A DNA stretch of 64,000 nt from Rhodobium gokarnense (GCF_025961475.1 NZ_JAOQNS010000013.1:1-64000); one strand, 5' to 3'; shown: positions 9,077 to 20,609, counted from the stretch's first letter. Program-made: numbers and translations. The notes: a model not told the origin generated them from the sequence alone.

Positions 9077-9393
9077 GCTCCTCCGGCGATCGCTGCCACC
9101 TGGGTGGTGGTGTGCCGGCTGCAATTGCGGCCCTGTTGCGGTGGATCCGCGTCTCCTGTCACTCCGCCTTATTGCCGGAAATCCGGTGGCGATGCGCTCG
9201 CAGTCACCCTCCGCGTTCCACCCCTCGGCGTCATTGCCGGGCTTGACCCGGCAATCCAGGAGGCTTTTGATTTCAATTGCTTAGGTTGGTGTATGCCGCT
9301 CGTCATCATGGACCACCGGATCAAGTCCGGTGGTGACGCGGAGTAGGGAAGCGGCCGAGCACGCGCAAGACGTTCAGTATGACCAGCGCAGAC
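9077..9393. other. Intergenic region holding dispersed repeats
   Basis: This 317-bp gap between the convergent adaptor and folC genes has no coding signal. Most of it (9229-9345) is a copy of the repeat family also seen at 37406-37573. Confidence 0.5.
9229..9345. repeat. Dispersed intergenic repeat, family A (copy 1)
   Basis: Begins CGTCATTGCCGGGCTTGACC and ends CACCGGATCAAGTCCGGTGG followed by TGACGCG. Each end is a hairpin: GCCGGG/CCCGGC and CACCGGA/TCCGGTG. The same two ends in the same order occur at 37406-37573. The two hairpins flank an unrelated middle, as in short non-autonomous palindromic elements. Confidence 0.65.
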
Positions 9394-10728
9394 CTACTCC
9401 GGCGGGGTTCCGTTGAGGTCCAGGGCTTCGCCGGCGAGGTAGAGCGAGCCGCAGATGAGGATGCGCGGGGGGGCGTCGAAGGGTTCGGCGGCGAGGTGCC
9501 GGAGGGCGGCGCCGATGGAGCCGAAGGGGCGCGCCGGCAGGCCGACGTCGCGGGCGGCATCGGCGAGTTCGCCGGGATTGACCGCTGCCTCCACGCCGGC
9601 GATCGGCACGGTGAGGACGTCGCGGGCGAGGCCGGCGAAATGGGAAAAGAAGCCGACCGGATCCTTGGTCGACAGCATGCCGGCGATCAGCACCAGCGGC
9701 CGCGGGGCGCGGTCCTGGAGGTCGGCCATGACCGTGGCGACGGCCTGGCCCGCAGCGGGATTGTGGCCGCCATCGACCCAGAGCTCGGCGTCCTCCGGCG
9801 CTTCCTCCACCAGATGGCCGAAGGACAGCCGCTGCATGCGCGCCGGCCAGTCGACCCTCGCCAGCCCCGCCTCGACCTCGCCCGCCCCCGGCATGCGGTC
9901 GAGCGCCCGGAGCGTTGCGATCGCAAGGCCGGTGTTGACGAACTGGTGGTCGCCGATGAGCCTTGGCGCCGGCAGGTCGAGGAGGCCGCCCTCGTCCTGG
10001 TAGACGAGGCGGCCGTGCTCCTCATGGGCCATCCAGTCGCGGCCGCCGAGCACCAGCGGCGCGCCGATCTCGTCGGCGCGGGCCTCGATCACCTCGGTGA
10101 CCGCGTCGGCCTGCGGGGCAACGATGGCAGGCACGCCCTTCTTCAGGATACCCGCCTTTTCGCGCGCGATGTCGCGGATGTCGGAGCCGAGATAGGCCTC
10201 GTGGTCGAAGGCGATCGGCGTGATCACGGTGGCGAGCGGCTTGTCGACCACATTGGTGGCATCCAACCGGCCGCCGAGGCCGACCTCGAGCAAGAGATAG
10301 TCGGCCGGGTGGGCGGCGAAGAGGTCCAGGGCAGCGGCGGTGGTGATCTCGAAGATAGTGATCGGCGAGCCGCCGTTGAGGTCCTCGGCCTTCGCCAGCG
10401 CCTCGGCAAGCGCGGCATCGGAGACGAAGCGGCCGCCGCCCCTGGCGCCGAGCCGGACGCGCTCGTTGAAGCGCACCAGATGGGGCGAGGTATAGACGTG
10501 GACGGCGTTGCCGGCGGATTCCAGGATCGCTTTCAGGGTCGCCGAGGTCGAGCCCTTGCCGTTGGTGCCGGCAATATGGATGACCGGCGGCAGGCGCCTC
10601 TCCGGATGGCCGAGGGCTGCCAGCACCTGCCACATGCGGTCCAGCGACAGGTCGATGCTTTTCGGATGGAGCGCGACGAGGCGCTCCAGGATCGCATCGG
10701 CCGTCTCGGGGATCGTCGGCAGGTTCAT
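9394..10728 (-). CDS. folC: Bifunctional dihydrofolate/folylpolyglutamate synthase
   Basis: A 444-residue Mur-ligase-family enzyme that adds glutamate to dihydropteroate and to reduced folates in the cytoplasm. It shows the ATP-binding loop IAGTNGKGST, the GLGGRLDATN motif, the ITPIAFDHEAYLG motif and the C-terminal VDGGHNP. Length is normal for FolC. It is last in the trpF-trpB-(uma2)-trpA-accD-folC cluster, where accD-folC adjacency is common in alphaproteobacteria. Confidence 0.95.
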   Translation of the reverse strand: MNLPTIPETADAILERLVALHPKSIDLSLDRMWQVLAALGHPERRLPPVIHIAGTNGKGSTSATLKAILESAGNAVHVYTSPHLVRFNERVRLGARGGGRFVSDAALAEALAKAEDLNGGSPITIFEITTAAALDLFAAHPADYLLLEVGLGGRLDATNVVDKPLATVITPIAFDHEAYLGSDIRDIAREKAGILKKGVPAIVAPQADAVTEVIEARADEIGAPLVLGGRDWMAHEEHGRLVYQDEGGLLDLPAPRLIGDHQFVNTGLAIATLRALDRMPGAGEVEAGLARVDWPARMQRLSFGHLVEEAPEDAELWVDGGHNPAAGQAVATVMADLQDRAPRPLVLIAGMLSTKDPVGFFSHFAGLARDVLTVPIAGVEAAVNPGELADAARDVGLPARPFGSIGAALRHLAAEPFDAPPRILICGSLYLAGEALDLNGTPPE

Positions 10729-10864
10729 GATCGCTCTGGCTTCAATGCCGGGGTTCCGGGCGACACGGCCCGGGAAGACGCCGCCTCGCGCGGTCGGGGA
10801 AATAGGGCGGCGGGGCCGGTACGGCCATGGCCCTATGCGCCACGGCCGGTTACTGCCTGCGGGC

Positions 10865-11887
10865 CTATTCGGCGGCCTTCGCGTCGGCCGCCTCGGCCGG
10901 TTCCGGCTCAGGCGCTTTTTTCGGTGTTTCCGGCGCCGCGTCCGCCTTCGCCGCCTCAGCCGCGTCGTCCGTCTCCTTCGGCGCCTCGGCGGGCTCGTCC
11001 GGGGTTGCCGGCACGGCTTCGGCGATCTCGGCCTTTGCCGGATAGCCGAGCAGGATGCGGCAGATCTTCAAGAGCGTCTCGCGCAGGGCCGAGCGTTCGA
11101 CAACCATGTCGACCATGCCGTGCTCGAACAGATATTCGGCGCGCTGGAAGCCGACGGGCAGCTTCTCGCGGATCGTCTGTTCGATGACGCGCGGGCCGGC
11201 AAAGCCGATGAGGGCGCCGGGCTCGGCCAACTGGATGTCGCCGAGCATGGCGTAGGAGGCGGTGACGCCGCCGGTCGTCGGGTTGGTGAGGACGACGATA
11301 TAGGGAAGGCCAGCCTCCTTCAGGGCAGAGACGGCGACCGTGGTGCGCGGCATCTGCATGAGGGAGAGGATGCCCTCCTGCATGCGCGCGCCGCCGGAGG
11401 CGGCAAAGAGGATGAAGGGCTTCTTCTCGGCGCGGGCGAGGTCGGCGCCGGTGATGATCGCCTCGGCGGCGGCCATGCCGAGCGAGCCGCCCATGAAGTC
11501 GAATTCCTGGACCGCGCAGATGACGCCGATCTCGTCGATGGCGCCGCGCGCAACGAGCACCGCATCCTCAAGCTCGGTCTTGGCCTTGGCGTCGCGCAGG
11601 CGGTCGGTGTAGCGCCGCTCGTCGCGGAACTTCAGCGGATCGACCGGAACCTCCGGGGTCTCGATCTGCACCCAGGCACCGGCTCCGAGGATCATGTCGA
11701 GGCGCTTGCGGCAGGGCATGCGCATGTGGTGGCCGGAACTCGGCACCACCCAGTTGTTGGCCTCCAGATCCCGGTGGAACACCATCTCGCCGGTGTCCGG
11801 GCACTTGATCCAAAGTCTTTCAGGCACCTCGCGCTTGTTGAGGAGGCCCTGAATCTTCGGGCGAACGACGTTGTTGATCCAGTTCAC
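10865..11887 (-). CDS. accD: Acetyl-CoA carboxylase carboxyltransferase subunit beta
   Basis: A 340-residue subunit of the carboxyltransferase that makes malonyl-CoA for fatty acid synthesis. Crotonase-fold motifs are clear: [31 protein letters not shown] and [17 protein letters not shown]. Of the four zinc-ribbon cysteines in E. coli AccD only the first (KCPDTGE) remains; the others align with Thr, Val and Ser. To my knowledge this is normal for rhizobial AccD. The last ~55 residues are an Ala/Glu/Pro-rich, probably disordered tail. It lies between trpA and folC. Confidence 0.95.
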   Translation of the reverse strand: MNWINNVVRPKIQGLLNKREVPERLWIKCPDTGEMVFHRDLEANNWVVPSSGHHMRMPCRKRLDMILGAGAWVQIETPEVPVDPLKFRDERRYTDRLRDAKAKTELEDAVLVARGAIDEIGVICAVQEFDFMGGSLGMAAAEAIITGADLARAEKKPFILFAASGGARMQEGILSLMQMPRTTVAVSALKEAGLPYIVVLTNPTTGGVTASYAMLGDIQLAEPGALIGFAGPRVIEQTIREKLPVGFQRAEYLFEHGMVDMVVERSALRETLLKICRILLGYPAKAEIAEAVPATPDEPAEAPKETDDAAEAAKADAAPETPKKAPEPEPAEAADAKAAE

Positions 11888-11998
11888 GTGTCTTCGATCC
11901 GTTTTTCTTATCCAGCGCCTTGAAGGCCGGCGCCGGCATCTGGGTAGCCTGCAAATCCGGCCGAATTCCGACCGCGTCCCGCGCGAGGAGATCGCCGG

Positions 11999-12838
11999 TC
12001 AGGCGTCCTGAAGCCGCGCCGACCGTACGCCCTCGGCAAGGGCGCTGACAAGGCGGGTGACGGCGGGCACGGTCTCGGCGGTCGCGCCATTCGCCGCATC
12101 GAGGGTCTGCCGGATGGTATCGACGATGGCCGAGCCGACGACGACGCCGTCCGCCGCTGCGCCGATGGCGCGGGCCTGTTCGGCGGTGCGCACGCCGAAG
12201 CCGACCGCCACCGGAAGGTCGGTCCTCGCCTTGATGCGGCCGACCGCGCGGCCGACCGCATCGGCATCGGGCGCGGCCGATCCGGTGATGCCGGTGATGG
12301 AGACGTAGTAGACGAAGCCGGAGGTATTTTCGAGGACGGCCGGTAGTCGGGCCTCGTCCGTCGTCGGGGTGGCGAGGCGGATGAAATTGATGCCCGCCTC
12401 CATCGCCGGCAGGCAGAGCTCGTCATCGGCCTCCGGCGGCAGGTCGACGATGATGAGGCCGTCGACGCCGGCGTCCTTGGCGTCCTTCAGGAATTTCTCG
12501 TTGCCGTAGGAATAGATCGGGTTGTAGTAGCCCATGAGGACGATGGGGGTTTCATCGTCGCCTTCGCGGAAGCGGCGGACCATCTCCAGCGTCTTGACCA
12601 TGGTCTGGCCGGCCTTCAGCGCGCGGAGTCCGCCCGCCTGGACGGCCGGTCCGTCGGCCATCGGATCGGAGAACGGCATGCCGAGTTCGATGACGTCGGC
12701 GCCGGCGCCGGGCAGCGCCTTGACGATCTCAAGGCCGGCCTCGAAGCCCGGATCGCCGGCGGTGATGAAGGTGACGAGGGCCGGACGGCCTTCCGCTTTC
12801 AGCGCGGCGAATTTTCTGTCGATGCGGGTGGAGATCAT
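11999..12838 (-). CDS. trpA: Tryptophan synthase alpha subunit
   Basis: A 279-residue TIM-barrel subunit that cleaves indole-3-glycerol phosphate to indole and glyceraldehyde 3-phosphate. The catalytic Glu of [15 protein letters not shown], the Asp of IIVDLPPEA and the phosphate-binding [11 protein letters not shown] are present. The start at 12838 ([10 protein letters not shown]) is where homologues begin; the longer reading frame upstream overlaps the Uma2 gene and is not conserved. It normally follows trpB directly; here a Uma2 gene lies between them. Confidence 0.95.
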   Translation of the reverse strand: MISTRIDRKFAALKAEGRPALVTFITAGDPGFEAGLEIVKALPGAGADVIELGMPFSDPMADGPAVQAGGLRALKAGQTMVKTLEMVRRFREGDDETPIVLMGYYNPIYSYGNEKFLKDAKDAGVDGLIIVDLPPEADDELCLPAMEAGINFIRLATPTTDEARLPAVLENTSGFVYYVSITGITGSAAPDADAVGRAVGRIKARTDLPVAVGFGVRTAEQARAIGAAADGVVVGSAIVDTIRQTLDAANGATAETVPAVTRLVSALAEGVRSARLQDA

Positions 12839-12881
12839 CGGGGTCTTGTCTTTCCAGTAGCGGCGGGTACCGTCGCCGGGA

Positions 12882-13463
12882 TCATGCGGGTTGGTCGGCC
12901 TCGAAGGTGAGGCCGTCGTAAAGGTCGACGAGCGCCAGGCCGGCGCCGAGTTCGGGCAGTTCCACGACGCTGTCGAGGCCGATGAAATCGCGGCTGTCCC
13001 AGAGACGGGACGCATCGCGGAAATAGAGCTTGGCGCGTGGCGCATCGGTGTCGAGGAACAGCACATAGGCGAGCGTGTCGAGCGCCTTGTACTCTTCGAG
13101 TTTCTGCACCTGATCGAAGGCCCGGGTCGATTTCGACAGCACCTCGACGACCATGCGCGGATCGTTGGCCTGAAGATCGGTGCCGACGAAGTCGCCGCAA
13201 TCGACCGTCACGTCGGGTCGGCGGACGTTGGCGCCATTTCCCGTGAGGACCGCGATGTCGTCGGTCGTCGGCCGGCACGGCGATCCGCGAAGGGTGTTGC
13301 GCAGCGCAACAATCGTATTGACGACGACCTGATCATGGATGCGCGTCGCCCCGGTCATCATCTGCACAGGAAAGCCGCCGACAAGTTCCCACTTGTCGTC
13401 GCGACCCTCGTGCCAGGCGAGGAACTCCGCGGCGGTCATCTGAACATGCGCCATTTCGCCCAT
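12882..13463 (-). CDS. Uma2 family (DUF820) endonuclease-like protein
   Basis: A 193-residue protein of the Uma2/DUF820 family, a PD-(D/E)XK restriction-like fold. Visible hallmarks are [22 protein letters not shown] (the conserved Glu), RRPDVTVDC (the conserved Asp) and [14 protein letters not shown] (Glu-x-Leu-Ser-x-Ser), followed by [14 protein letters not shown]. The cellular role of the family is unknown, although members abound in cyanobacteria and some alphaproteobacteria. It is inserted between trpB and trpA, same strand, 43 bp before trpA. The start at 13463 has GTGAGG just upstream; ATG at 13454 is an alternative. Confidence 0.82.
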   Translation of the reverse strand: MGEMAHVQMTAAEFLAWHEGRDDKWELVGGFPVQMMTGATRIHDQVVVNTIVALRNTLRGSPCRPTTDDIAVLTGNGANVRRPDVTVDCGDFVGTDLQANDPRMVVEVLSKSTRAFDQVQKLEEYKALDTLAYVLFLDTDAPRAKLYFRDASRLWDSRDFIGLDSVVELPELGAGLALVDLYDGLTFEADQPA

Positions 13464-13510
13464 GGGCCTCACACCTCAGGCAGCCGATCCAGGATGTTGC
13501 CGGGAGCTTA

Positions 13511-14725
13511 TCATATGTCCATGCCGAGATGGCCGGCGACGGCGAAGACGTCCTTGTCGCCGCGGCCGCACATGTTCATGACGATGATCTGGTCCTTGTC
13601 CATGGTCGGCGCCAGCTTCATGACGTGGGCGAGCGCATGGGCCGGCTCCAGCGCCGGGATGATGCCTTCCAGCTTCGTGCAGAGCTGGAACGCCTCCAGC
13701 GCCTCGTCGTCGGTCGCCGGCACATAGGTGACGCGGCCGATGTCCTTCAGGTGCGAGTGTTCCGGGCCGATGCCGGGATAGTCGAGGCCGGCCGAGATCG
13801 AATGGCCTTCCAGGATCTGGCCGTCGTCGTCCTGCAGCAGATAGGTGCGGTTGCCGTGGAGGACGCCGGGGCGGCCGGCGTTCAGCGAGGCGCAGTGCTC
13901 GTCGCCCTCAAGGCCCTTGCCGCCGGCTTCGACGCCGTAGATGGCAACGCTCGTGTCGTCGAGGAAGGGATGGAAGAGGCCGATGGCGTTGGAGCCGCCG
14001 CCGACGCAGGCGACGACCGCATCGGGGAGCCGCCCCTCGGCCTCGTTCAACTGGGCCTTTGCCTCCTCGCCGATCACCGACTGGAAGTCGCGGACCATCT
14101 CCGGATAGGGGTGCGGGCCGGCGGCCGTGCCGATCAGGTAATAGGTGGATTCGACGTTCGTAACCCAGTCGCGGAGCGCCTCGTTCATGGCGTCCTTGAG
14201 GGTGCCGGCGCCGGCGGTCACTGGGACGATCTCCGCGCCGAGGAGCTTCATGCGGAAGACGTTGGGCTTTTGCCGCTCGACGTCGGTGGCGCCCATATAG
14301 ACGACGCACGGAAGGCCGAAGCGGGCGCAGACGGTTGCGGTGGCGACACCGTGCTGGCCGGCGCCGGTCTCCGCGATGATGCGGGTCTTGCCCATGCGCC
14401 GGGCGAGCAGGATCTGGCCGAGCGTATTGTTGATCTTGTGCGAGCCGGTGTGGTTGAGCTCGTCGCGCTTGAAGTAGATTTTGGCGCCGCCGAGATGCTC
14501 GGTCAGCCGCTCGGCGAAATAGAGCGGGCTCGGCCGGCCGGCATAGTCCTTGGAAAGCGTCTTCAGCTCGGCCTCGAATTCCGGATCGGCCTTGGCAGCC
14601 TCCCAGGCCTCTTCCAGGCTGAGGATCAGCGGCATCAGCGTCTCGGCGACATAGCGGCCGCCGAAAATGCCGAAAAAGCCGCGCTCGTCGGGCCCGGATC
14701 GATAGGTGTTCGGCTGAACGGTCAC
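13511..14725 (-). CDS. trpB: Tryptophan synthase beta subunit
   Basis: A 404-residue PLP enzyme that joins indole and serine to form tryptophan. The PLP lysine lies in [13 protein letters not shown], the phosphate loop is [10 protein letters not shown], and the start [12 protein letters not shown] is typical. Its start codon overlaps the trpF stop (ATGA, 14722-14725), indicating translational coupling. TrpB forms the alpha2-beta2 complex with the TrpA encoded downstream beyond the Uma2 gene. Confidence 0.97.
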   Translation of the reverse strand: MTVQPNTYRSGPDERGFFGIFGGRYVAETLMPLILSLEEAWEAAKADPEFEAELKTLSKDYAGRPSPLYFAERLTEHLGGAKIYFKRDELNHTGSHKINNTLGQILLARRMGKTRIIAETGAGQHGVATATVCARFGLPCVVYMGATDVERQKPNVFRMKLLGAEIVPVTAGAGTLKDAMNEALRDWVTNVESTYYLIGTAAGPHPYPEMVRDFQSVIGEEAKAQLNEAEGRLPDAVVACVGGGSNAIGLFHPFLDDTSVAIYGVEAGGKGLEGDEHCASLNAGRPGVLHGNRTYLLQDDDGQILEGHSISAGLDYPGIGPEHSHLKDIGRVTYVPATDDEALEAFQLCTKLEGIIPALEPAHALAHVMKLAPTMDKDQIIVMNMCGRGDKDVFAVAGHLGMDI

Positions 14726-15414
14726 GACAAGCTCCTTTTCGCTGCGCCTTTATCCAGCGCAAATTTCTCATCGGCGGCAGTGCGGGTCGTGGCGACGAAG
14801 GCGCGGATCATATCCGCGTCCTTTTCTCCCGGCGCGCGCTCCACGCCGGACGAGACGTCGACGCCGATCGCCCGCGTGCGGCGGACCGCCTCTGCAACAT
14901 TCGCCGCATCAAGCCCACCGGACAGCATGAAGTCAACCGCGGGGTCAAGGGCATCGAGCAGCGACCAGTCGAAGGTTTCCCCCAGGCCCCCGGGCCGGGT
15001 GGCATCCTTCGGCGGCTTGGCGTCGAACAAGAGCCGGTCGGCGATGCCGGCATAGGCGCCGGCGCGGGCAACGTCGTCGGCGGTGGAGATGCCGAGGGCC
15101 TTCATTACAGAGCGGCCATGGCGCGCCCTCACCTCGGCGACCCGCGCCGGGCTCTCCTTGCCGTGGAGCTGCAGCCAGTCGGGCGCGACCGTTTCCATGA
15201 CGGTCTCGAGGAGGGCGTCGTCCGGATTGACGGTCAGCGCAACGATCTCGGCGCGGCCGCGGGCCGTTTCGGCAAGGCGTTTGGCTGTCTCAAGCTGGAC
15301 GTGGCGCGGGCTTTTGGGAAAGAAGACAAGGCCGATCATGTCCGCGCCGGCGTCCAGCGCCGCTTCAAGAGCGTCGTCGGTCTTCAGGCCGCAGATTTTT
15401 ATGATCAGAGACAT
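14722..15414 (-). CDS. trpF: Phosphoribosylanthranilate isomerase
   Basis: A 230-residue TIM-barrel enzyme of tryptophan synthesis. It shows [18 protein letters not shown] with the catalytic Cys, [20 protein letters not shown], and the C-terminal catalytic Asp region with [14 protein letters not shown] and VDVSSGVE. The start at 15414 ([10 protein letters not shown]) matches the family; the longer frame adds 29 unconserved residues. It is the first gene of the trpFBA-accD-folC cluster. Confidence 0.95.
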   Translation of the reverse strand: MSLIIKICGLKTDDALEAALDAGADMIGLVFFPKSPRHVQLETAKRLAETARGRAEIVALTVNPDDALLETVMETVAPDWLQLHGKESPARVAEVRARHGRSVMKALGISTADDVARAGAYAGIADRLLFDAKPPKDATRPGGLGETFDWSLLDALDPAVDFMLSGGLDAANVAEAVRRTRAIGVDVSSGVERAPGEKDADMIRAFVATTRTAADEKFALDKGAAKRSLS

Positions 15415-15544
15415 CGGTGTCCGCCGTTCGAATTTCGCGTTGGAGTGCCATGACTTGGCAGGGCTGTCCAGAGCGAGGGGGCGTGCCGTTCCTCGGCGCA
15501 CACCGGCGCAAGCCTTTTGATCTCATATCTGGCGCCCCACTCCG

Positions 15545-15778
15545 TCGTCACCCCGGCCCCCGAGCCGGGGCCTATTGCCCCTATCAACACGGTAGCCCGG
15601 CGTGGCTGGATCGCCACGTCGGCCATACGGCCTCCTCGCGATGACGTTGATGATTTGATCGTCATTGCGAGCGCAGCGAAGCAATCCAGACGATGGCGTT
15701 CCAGCCTCACCCGACATACCGTGCCGAAACGGGCAATAGGCCCCAGGTCTCCGCTTCGCTCCGCCCGGGGTGACGGGA
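15545..15778. repeat. Dispersed intergenic repeats, family B (copy 1)
   Basis: This stretch fills most of the 436-bp gap between the adenine deaminase gene and trpF. It contains GTCACCCCGGCCCCCGAGCC, the tract GTCATTGCGAGCGCAGCGAA leading to GCAATCCAG, and CTCCGCTTCGCTCCGCCCGG ending in GGTGACGGG. The same blocks recur at 50821-51090 and 54383-54719, and a related one at 25621-25727. No gene is present in the gap. Confidence 0.7.
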
Positions 15779-15850
15779 GAGTGAAAAGCCCGGGGGTGTC
15801 ACCCGAGAGACCATGCGGCGCAGTGCATTCCGACAACGAGTATTGCCGGC

Positions 15851-16852
15851 TCACGCAGCCGCCATATCCACCTCGGCCAGCCGCCGCGCCTTTTCGCCGT
15901 CGTCGAGGAAGGAGCCGGCGAACGAGTTCTTGACGAGCGCAACGACGTCGGCCTTCGACAGGTCGAAGGCGTCGGCGACGGCCTTCAGATTGTCGCCGAC
16001 ATAGCCACCGAAATAGGACGGGTCGTCGGAATTGACGGTGACGCAGAGGCCGGCGTCGAGCATGCGCTTGACCGGGCTCTGCCCGACGCTGTCGATCACC
16101 TTCAAGGACAGGTTCGACAGCGGACAGGAGGTGAGCGCGACGCCGCGCTCGGCGATCTCGCGAACGAGGTCCATATCCTCCATCGCCCGGTTGCCGTGGT
16201 CGATGCGGTCGACGCCGATCTCGATCAGCGCCTGGCGCACATAGTCGGGCGGGCCCTCCTCGCCCGCGTGGCAGCAGAGCCTGAACCCCAGTTCCCGGCA
16301 GCGGGCGAACAGCCGGGCGAAGTCGCGCGGCGGATGGCCTCGCTCGGAGGAGTCGAGTCCGAAGCCCGCGAACCGGTCGTACCAGGGTTCGGCCGCTTCC
16401 AGCGCCCTGAAGCCGTCCTCTTCCGGCAGATGGCGCAGGAAATTGGGGATCAGCTTCCAGGTGATGCCGTGCCGGATCTCGCCGTCCTCAAGGCCCTTCA
16501 GAATACCCCCCACGGCAACGCCGAACGGAACGCCGCGGCCGGTATGGGCCTGGGGGTCGAAGAAGACCTCCACATGGACGACGTTGTCGGCGGCGACCCG
16601 TTCCAGATAGGCGCAGGTGAGGTCGAAGAAATCCTCCTCCTCCCGCAGCACGTTCATGCCCTGGTAGTAGAGGTCGAGAAACTCCTGGAGGTTGGAAAAC
16701 CGATAGGCGGCCTTGAGCTCCTCCACGGAGGCGTAGGGCAGCTTGAGCCCGTTGCGCCCAGCAAGCCGGAACATCAGCTCCGGCTCAAGCGATCCCTCGA
16801 TGTGGATATGCAGTTCCGCCTTCGGCAAACGGTCGATCATGTTTTGTCTCAC
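15851..16852 (-). CDS. Adenine deaminase (adenosine-deaminase-like)
   Basis: A 333-residue metal-dependent amidohydrolase of the Add family. Metal ligands are visible in LPKAELHIHIEGSLEPEL, in CCHAGEEGPP and in VNSDDPSYFGGY, with the catalytic region LDSSERGHPP. The GLDSSE-x-GHPP and SDDP-x-YFGGY signatures match the adenine deaminase branch (yeast Aah1, Pseudomonas PA0148) better than true adenosine deaminases, so adenine to hypoxanthine is the likely reaction. An ATG at 16840 is an alternative start. It stands alone between repeats. Confidence 0.85.
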   Translation of the reverse strand: MRQNMIDRLPKAELHIHIEGSLEPELMFRLAGRNGLKLPYASVEELKAAYRFSNLQEFLDLYYQGMNVLREEEDFFDLTCAYLERVAADNVVHVEVFFDPQAHTGRGVPFGVAVGGILKGLEDGEIRHGITWKLIPNFLRHLPEEDGFRALEAAEPWYDRFAGFGLDSSERGHPPRDFARLFARCRELGFRLCCHAGEEGPPDYVRQALIEIGVDRIDHGNRAMEDMDLVREIAERGVALTSCPLSNLSLKVIDSVGQSPVKRMLDAGLCVTVNSDDPSYFGGYVGDNLKAVADAFDLSKADVVALVKNSFAGSFLDDGEKARRLAEVDMAAA

Positions 16853-16854
16853 GG

Positions 16855-16940
16855 CAGCTCGCTGACGCTCGCGCCTCCGACGGGGCGGCCTTGCCGGCCG
16901 GCGCTCGCTCGGGCTTGCGAACGCTCCGCGTTCGTAACGC
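16855..16940. repeat. Dispersed intergenic repeat, family C (copy 1)
   Basis: Contains the block GGCCTTGCCGGCCGGCGCTC followed by GGGCTTGCGAACG. A similar block, GGCCTGACCGGCCGGCGCCC with TTCGGGCTTGCGAACC, occurs twice between coxL and coxM. It lies just upstream of the adenine deaminase gene. Confidence 0.45.
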
Positions 16941-17005
16941 TACTTTGTCAGGTTTTAGCGCATCGGACGGCGGCGAACACCTGCCGAACCCGGCGGCCGC
17001 CGCCT

Positions 17006-17872
17006 TTAGTGCGCTGCGGCGCCGGCGTCGGTCTCTTCTTCGACCTTTTCCGCTTCCTCGAGCTCTTCGCGCCTCTCCTCGGCCTTCAACTCGCCCAGCC
17101 GCGGCATGGAGACGATGGAGTAGCCGGAATCGACGAAGTGGACCTCGCCGGTGACGCCGGTCGAAAGGTCGCTCAGGAGATAGAGCGCCGTGCCGCCGAT
17201 CTCCTCAAGGGTGACGGTGCGGCCGAGCGGCGAGTTCTTCTTCTGGTAGTTGTACATCAGCCGGGCGTCGCTGACGCCGGAGCCGGCAAGCGTGCGCACC
17301 GGGCCGGCCGAGATCGCGTTGACGCGGATGTCCTCGAGGCCGAAATCCATGGCGAGATAGCGCACGGACGATTCCAGTGCCGCCTTGGCGATGCCCATGA
17401 CGTTGTAGTTCGGCATGATGCGGGTCGAGCCGCCATAGGTCAGCGTGATCATCGAGCCGCCATTCGGCATCATCGCGGCGGCCCGCTTGGCGATCTCGGT
17501 GAAGGAAAAGCACGAGATCAGCATGGTGCGGGAAAAATTCTCGCGGCTGGTCTCCGAATAGCGGCCCTTCAATTCGTTCTTGTCGGAATAGGCGATGGCA
17601 TGGACGATGAAGTCGATCGATCCCCATTTCTCGGCGAGGGTGTCAAAGACCGCATCGACGGACGCAATATCTTCCACGTCGCAGGGCAGCAGCGTCGTGG
17701 AACCGATCGATTCGGCGAGCGGGCGCACCCGTTTGCCGAAGGCGTCGCCCTGGTAGGTGAACGCCAACTCCGCGCCGTGCTCGCTCAGCGTTCGGGCAAT
17801 TCCCCACGCGATCGAGTTGCGGTTGGCGACACCCATGACAAGGCCCCGCTTACCCTCCATCAAATTGCTCAT
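17006..17872 (-). CDS. fabI: Enoyl-[acyl-carrier-protein] reductase (NADH)
   Basis: A 288-residue divergent SDR that performs the last reduction in each fatty-acid elongation cycle. It shows GKRGLVMGVANRNSIAWGIA, the catalytic Tyr-x6-Lys in PNYNVMGIAK and the VRTLAGSGVSDARLM substrate loop. It runs about 16 residues longer than usual through a Glu/Ala-rich C-terminal tail. It lies 41 bp after fabB, in an apparent fabA-fabB-fabI unit. Confidence 0.95.
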   Translation of the reverse strand: MSNLMEGKRGLVMGVANRNSIAWGIARTLSEHGAELAFTYQGDAFGKRVRPLAESIGSTTLLPCDVEDIASVDAVFDTLAEKWGSIDFIVHAIAYSDKNELKGRYSETSRENFSRTMLISCFSFTEIAKRAAAMMPNGGSMITLTYGGSTRIMPNYNVMGIAKAALESSVRYLAMDFGLEDIRVNAISAGPVRTLAGSGVSDARLMYNYQKKNSPLGRTVTLEEIGGTALYLLSDLSTGVTGEVHFVDSGYSIVSMPRLGELKAEERREELEEAEKVEEETDAGAAAH

Positions 17873-17913
17873 CCGTCCTGCCCAAACGTTCGTGAAAAAG
17901 GGGGGTCCTGCGG

Positions 17914-19131
<1,218 letters not shown>

Positions 19132-19338
19132 CTCGGTCTCCCGATCACAAATCTATTTTTCCGCACGGTTTACGCCACGTCGCGCGCCGGCCCAAGGGAA
19201 ATGATGTCCCCCCTGCCGAAGGTGCGGCAGGGATCACCATTTTCGGTCCGGGTCGGGGACGCGGCCACGAAATCCTCACGGCAACGGCCCGGGAACGGAA
19301 ACGAACCCGGGCGACGCTACCGGTCTCTCACAGCGATC

Positions 19339-19860
19339 CTAGAACGCCTCGGCCTCGGCGGTAAACAGACCGACACGCAGGCCCGCCGCCTTGTAGATGG
19401 TGTTGCCGTCGGCCTTAAGCCAGCCGTCGGCGATGCCGAGCACCAGTTTCGACCGCATGACGCGCTTCAGGTCGACGCCGTACTGCACGTGCTTCACTTT
19501 CGGCGTGACCATGCCGGAGAATTTCACCTCGCCGACGGAGAGCGCGCGGCCGCGGCCCGGCTCGCCGAGCCAGCCGAGGAAGAAGCCGAGCATCTGCCAC
19601 AGGGCATCGAGCCCGAGGCAACCCGGCATCACCGGATCGCCCTTGAAGTGGCAGGGGAAGAACCACAGGTCCGGCTTGATCTCGAGTTCGGCGCGAATCT
19701 GGCCCTTGCCGTACTCGCCGCCCTCCTCGCTGATCTCGGAAATGCGATCGAACATCAGCATCGGCGGCAACGGGAGCTGAGCATTGCCCGGCCCGAAAAG
19801 CTCTCCGCGACCGCAGGCCAGAAGGTCTTCATAGTCGTATTGCGAACGGCGTTGTTCCAT
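19339..19860 (-). CDS. fabA: 3-hydroxydecanoyl-[acyl-carrier-protein] dehydratase/isomerase
   Basis: A 173-residue hot-dog-fold enzyme that dehydrates 3-hydroxydecanoyl-ACP and isomerises the product to the cis-3 form, the branch point to unsaturated fatty acids. The active-site His and Asp lie in [20 protein letters not shown]. Length matches E. coli FabA. It is divergent from irr across a 252-bp AT-rich spacer, as in many rhizobia. Confidence 0.96.
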   Translation of the reverse strand: MEQRRSQYDYEDLLACGRGELFGPGNAQLPLPPMLMFDRISEISEEGGEYGKGQIRAELEIKPDLWFFPCHFKGDPVMPGCLGLDALWQMLGFFLGWLGEPGRGRALSVGEVKFSGMVTPKVKHVQYGVDLKRVMRSKLVLGIADGWLKADGNTIYKAAGLRVGLFTAEAEAF

Positions 19861-20112
19861 TCCAGCTACCGTACCTCAAAAATCGCGCGCCTTTTTGGCG
19901 CGTGTGACAGGTTCATCCGACAAATCGGGCCCTACCTAACACACGTCTCCGGCCCGGTGAAAGGGTTCGGATAGCGCGGCAAAGGTGATATGTGAACTGC
20001 AAGCTTGCTTATTGGAATGAGAATTTTTATTTTATATGTGTATATCGCTTTCTGTTGACATATGACGCCGGTCCGGGGACAGCCGACGTAGCGACTGGAT
20101 GGGATCTGAACG

Positions 20113-20577
20113 TTGGACGCGATTTCGAATATCAAGGCTCGCAAGACCTACTCCGCCGCGCCGAGGCGCCGCGACGGCGTCGACGTGGTCGGCCTCCTGC
20201 GCTCCGCCGGTCTGAGGCCGACGCAGCAGCGCCGCGCATTGGCCGAACTGCTGTTTGCAGGCGGCGGCCGCCACATCACCGCGGAGTGCCTGCGCGACGA
20301 CGCGATGAAGGCCGGCATTCCGGTCTCGCTGGCGACAATCTACAATACTCTCAATCAGTTCACCGATGCTGGCCTGCTTCGGGAACTGGCGATTGACGCC
20401 AACAAGACCTATTTCGACACCACCACCCACGAGCACCATCACTATTTCGTGGAAGGCACCGACGAGGTGTTCGACATCCCGGAGATGGACCTGTCGATCA
20501 CCGACCTGCCGGAGCCGCCGGAAGGGATGGAGATCGCCCGCGTCGACGTGGTGGTGCGGCTGCGCCCCAAGGGCTGA
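20113..20577 (+). CDS. irr: Iron response regulator Irr (Fur family)
   Basis: A 154-residue Fur-family regulator. The winged helix runs through LRSAGLRPTQQRRAL and SLATIYNTLNQFTDAGLL; the haem/metal histidine cluster is HEHHHYF. The divergent fabA neighbour and AGLRPTQQR point to Irr rather than Fur or Zur. The N-terminal haem regulatory motif (Cys-Pro) of Bradyrhizobium Irr is absent. The only in-frame start giving a full N-terminus is TTG at 20113 with a weak ribosome site; a GTG at 20185 is possible. In this order Irr represses iron-using and haem genes under iron limitation. Confidence 0.88.
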   Translation: MDAISNIKARKTYSAAPRRRDGVDVVGLLRSAGLRPTQQRRALAELLFAGGGRHITAECLRDDAMKAGIPVSLATIYNTLNQFTDAGLLRELAIDANKTYFDTTTHEHHHYFVEGTDEVFDIPEMDLSITDLPEPPEGMEIARVDVVVRLRPKG

Positions 20578-20609
20578 CACCAGAGCCGGTCAGAGACGTA
20601 GAGACATGA

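Noticed and set aside
9379-11187. 602-codon plus-strand frame over folC and accD
   Set aside because: It spans two antisense genes with strong motifs; composition is that of a shadow frame.
10865-11887. AccD zinc-ribbon loss as a novelty
   Set aside because: As I recall, rhizobial AccD proteins share the same cysteine losses, so I treat it as a lineage trait.
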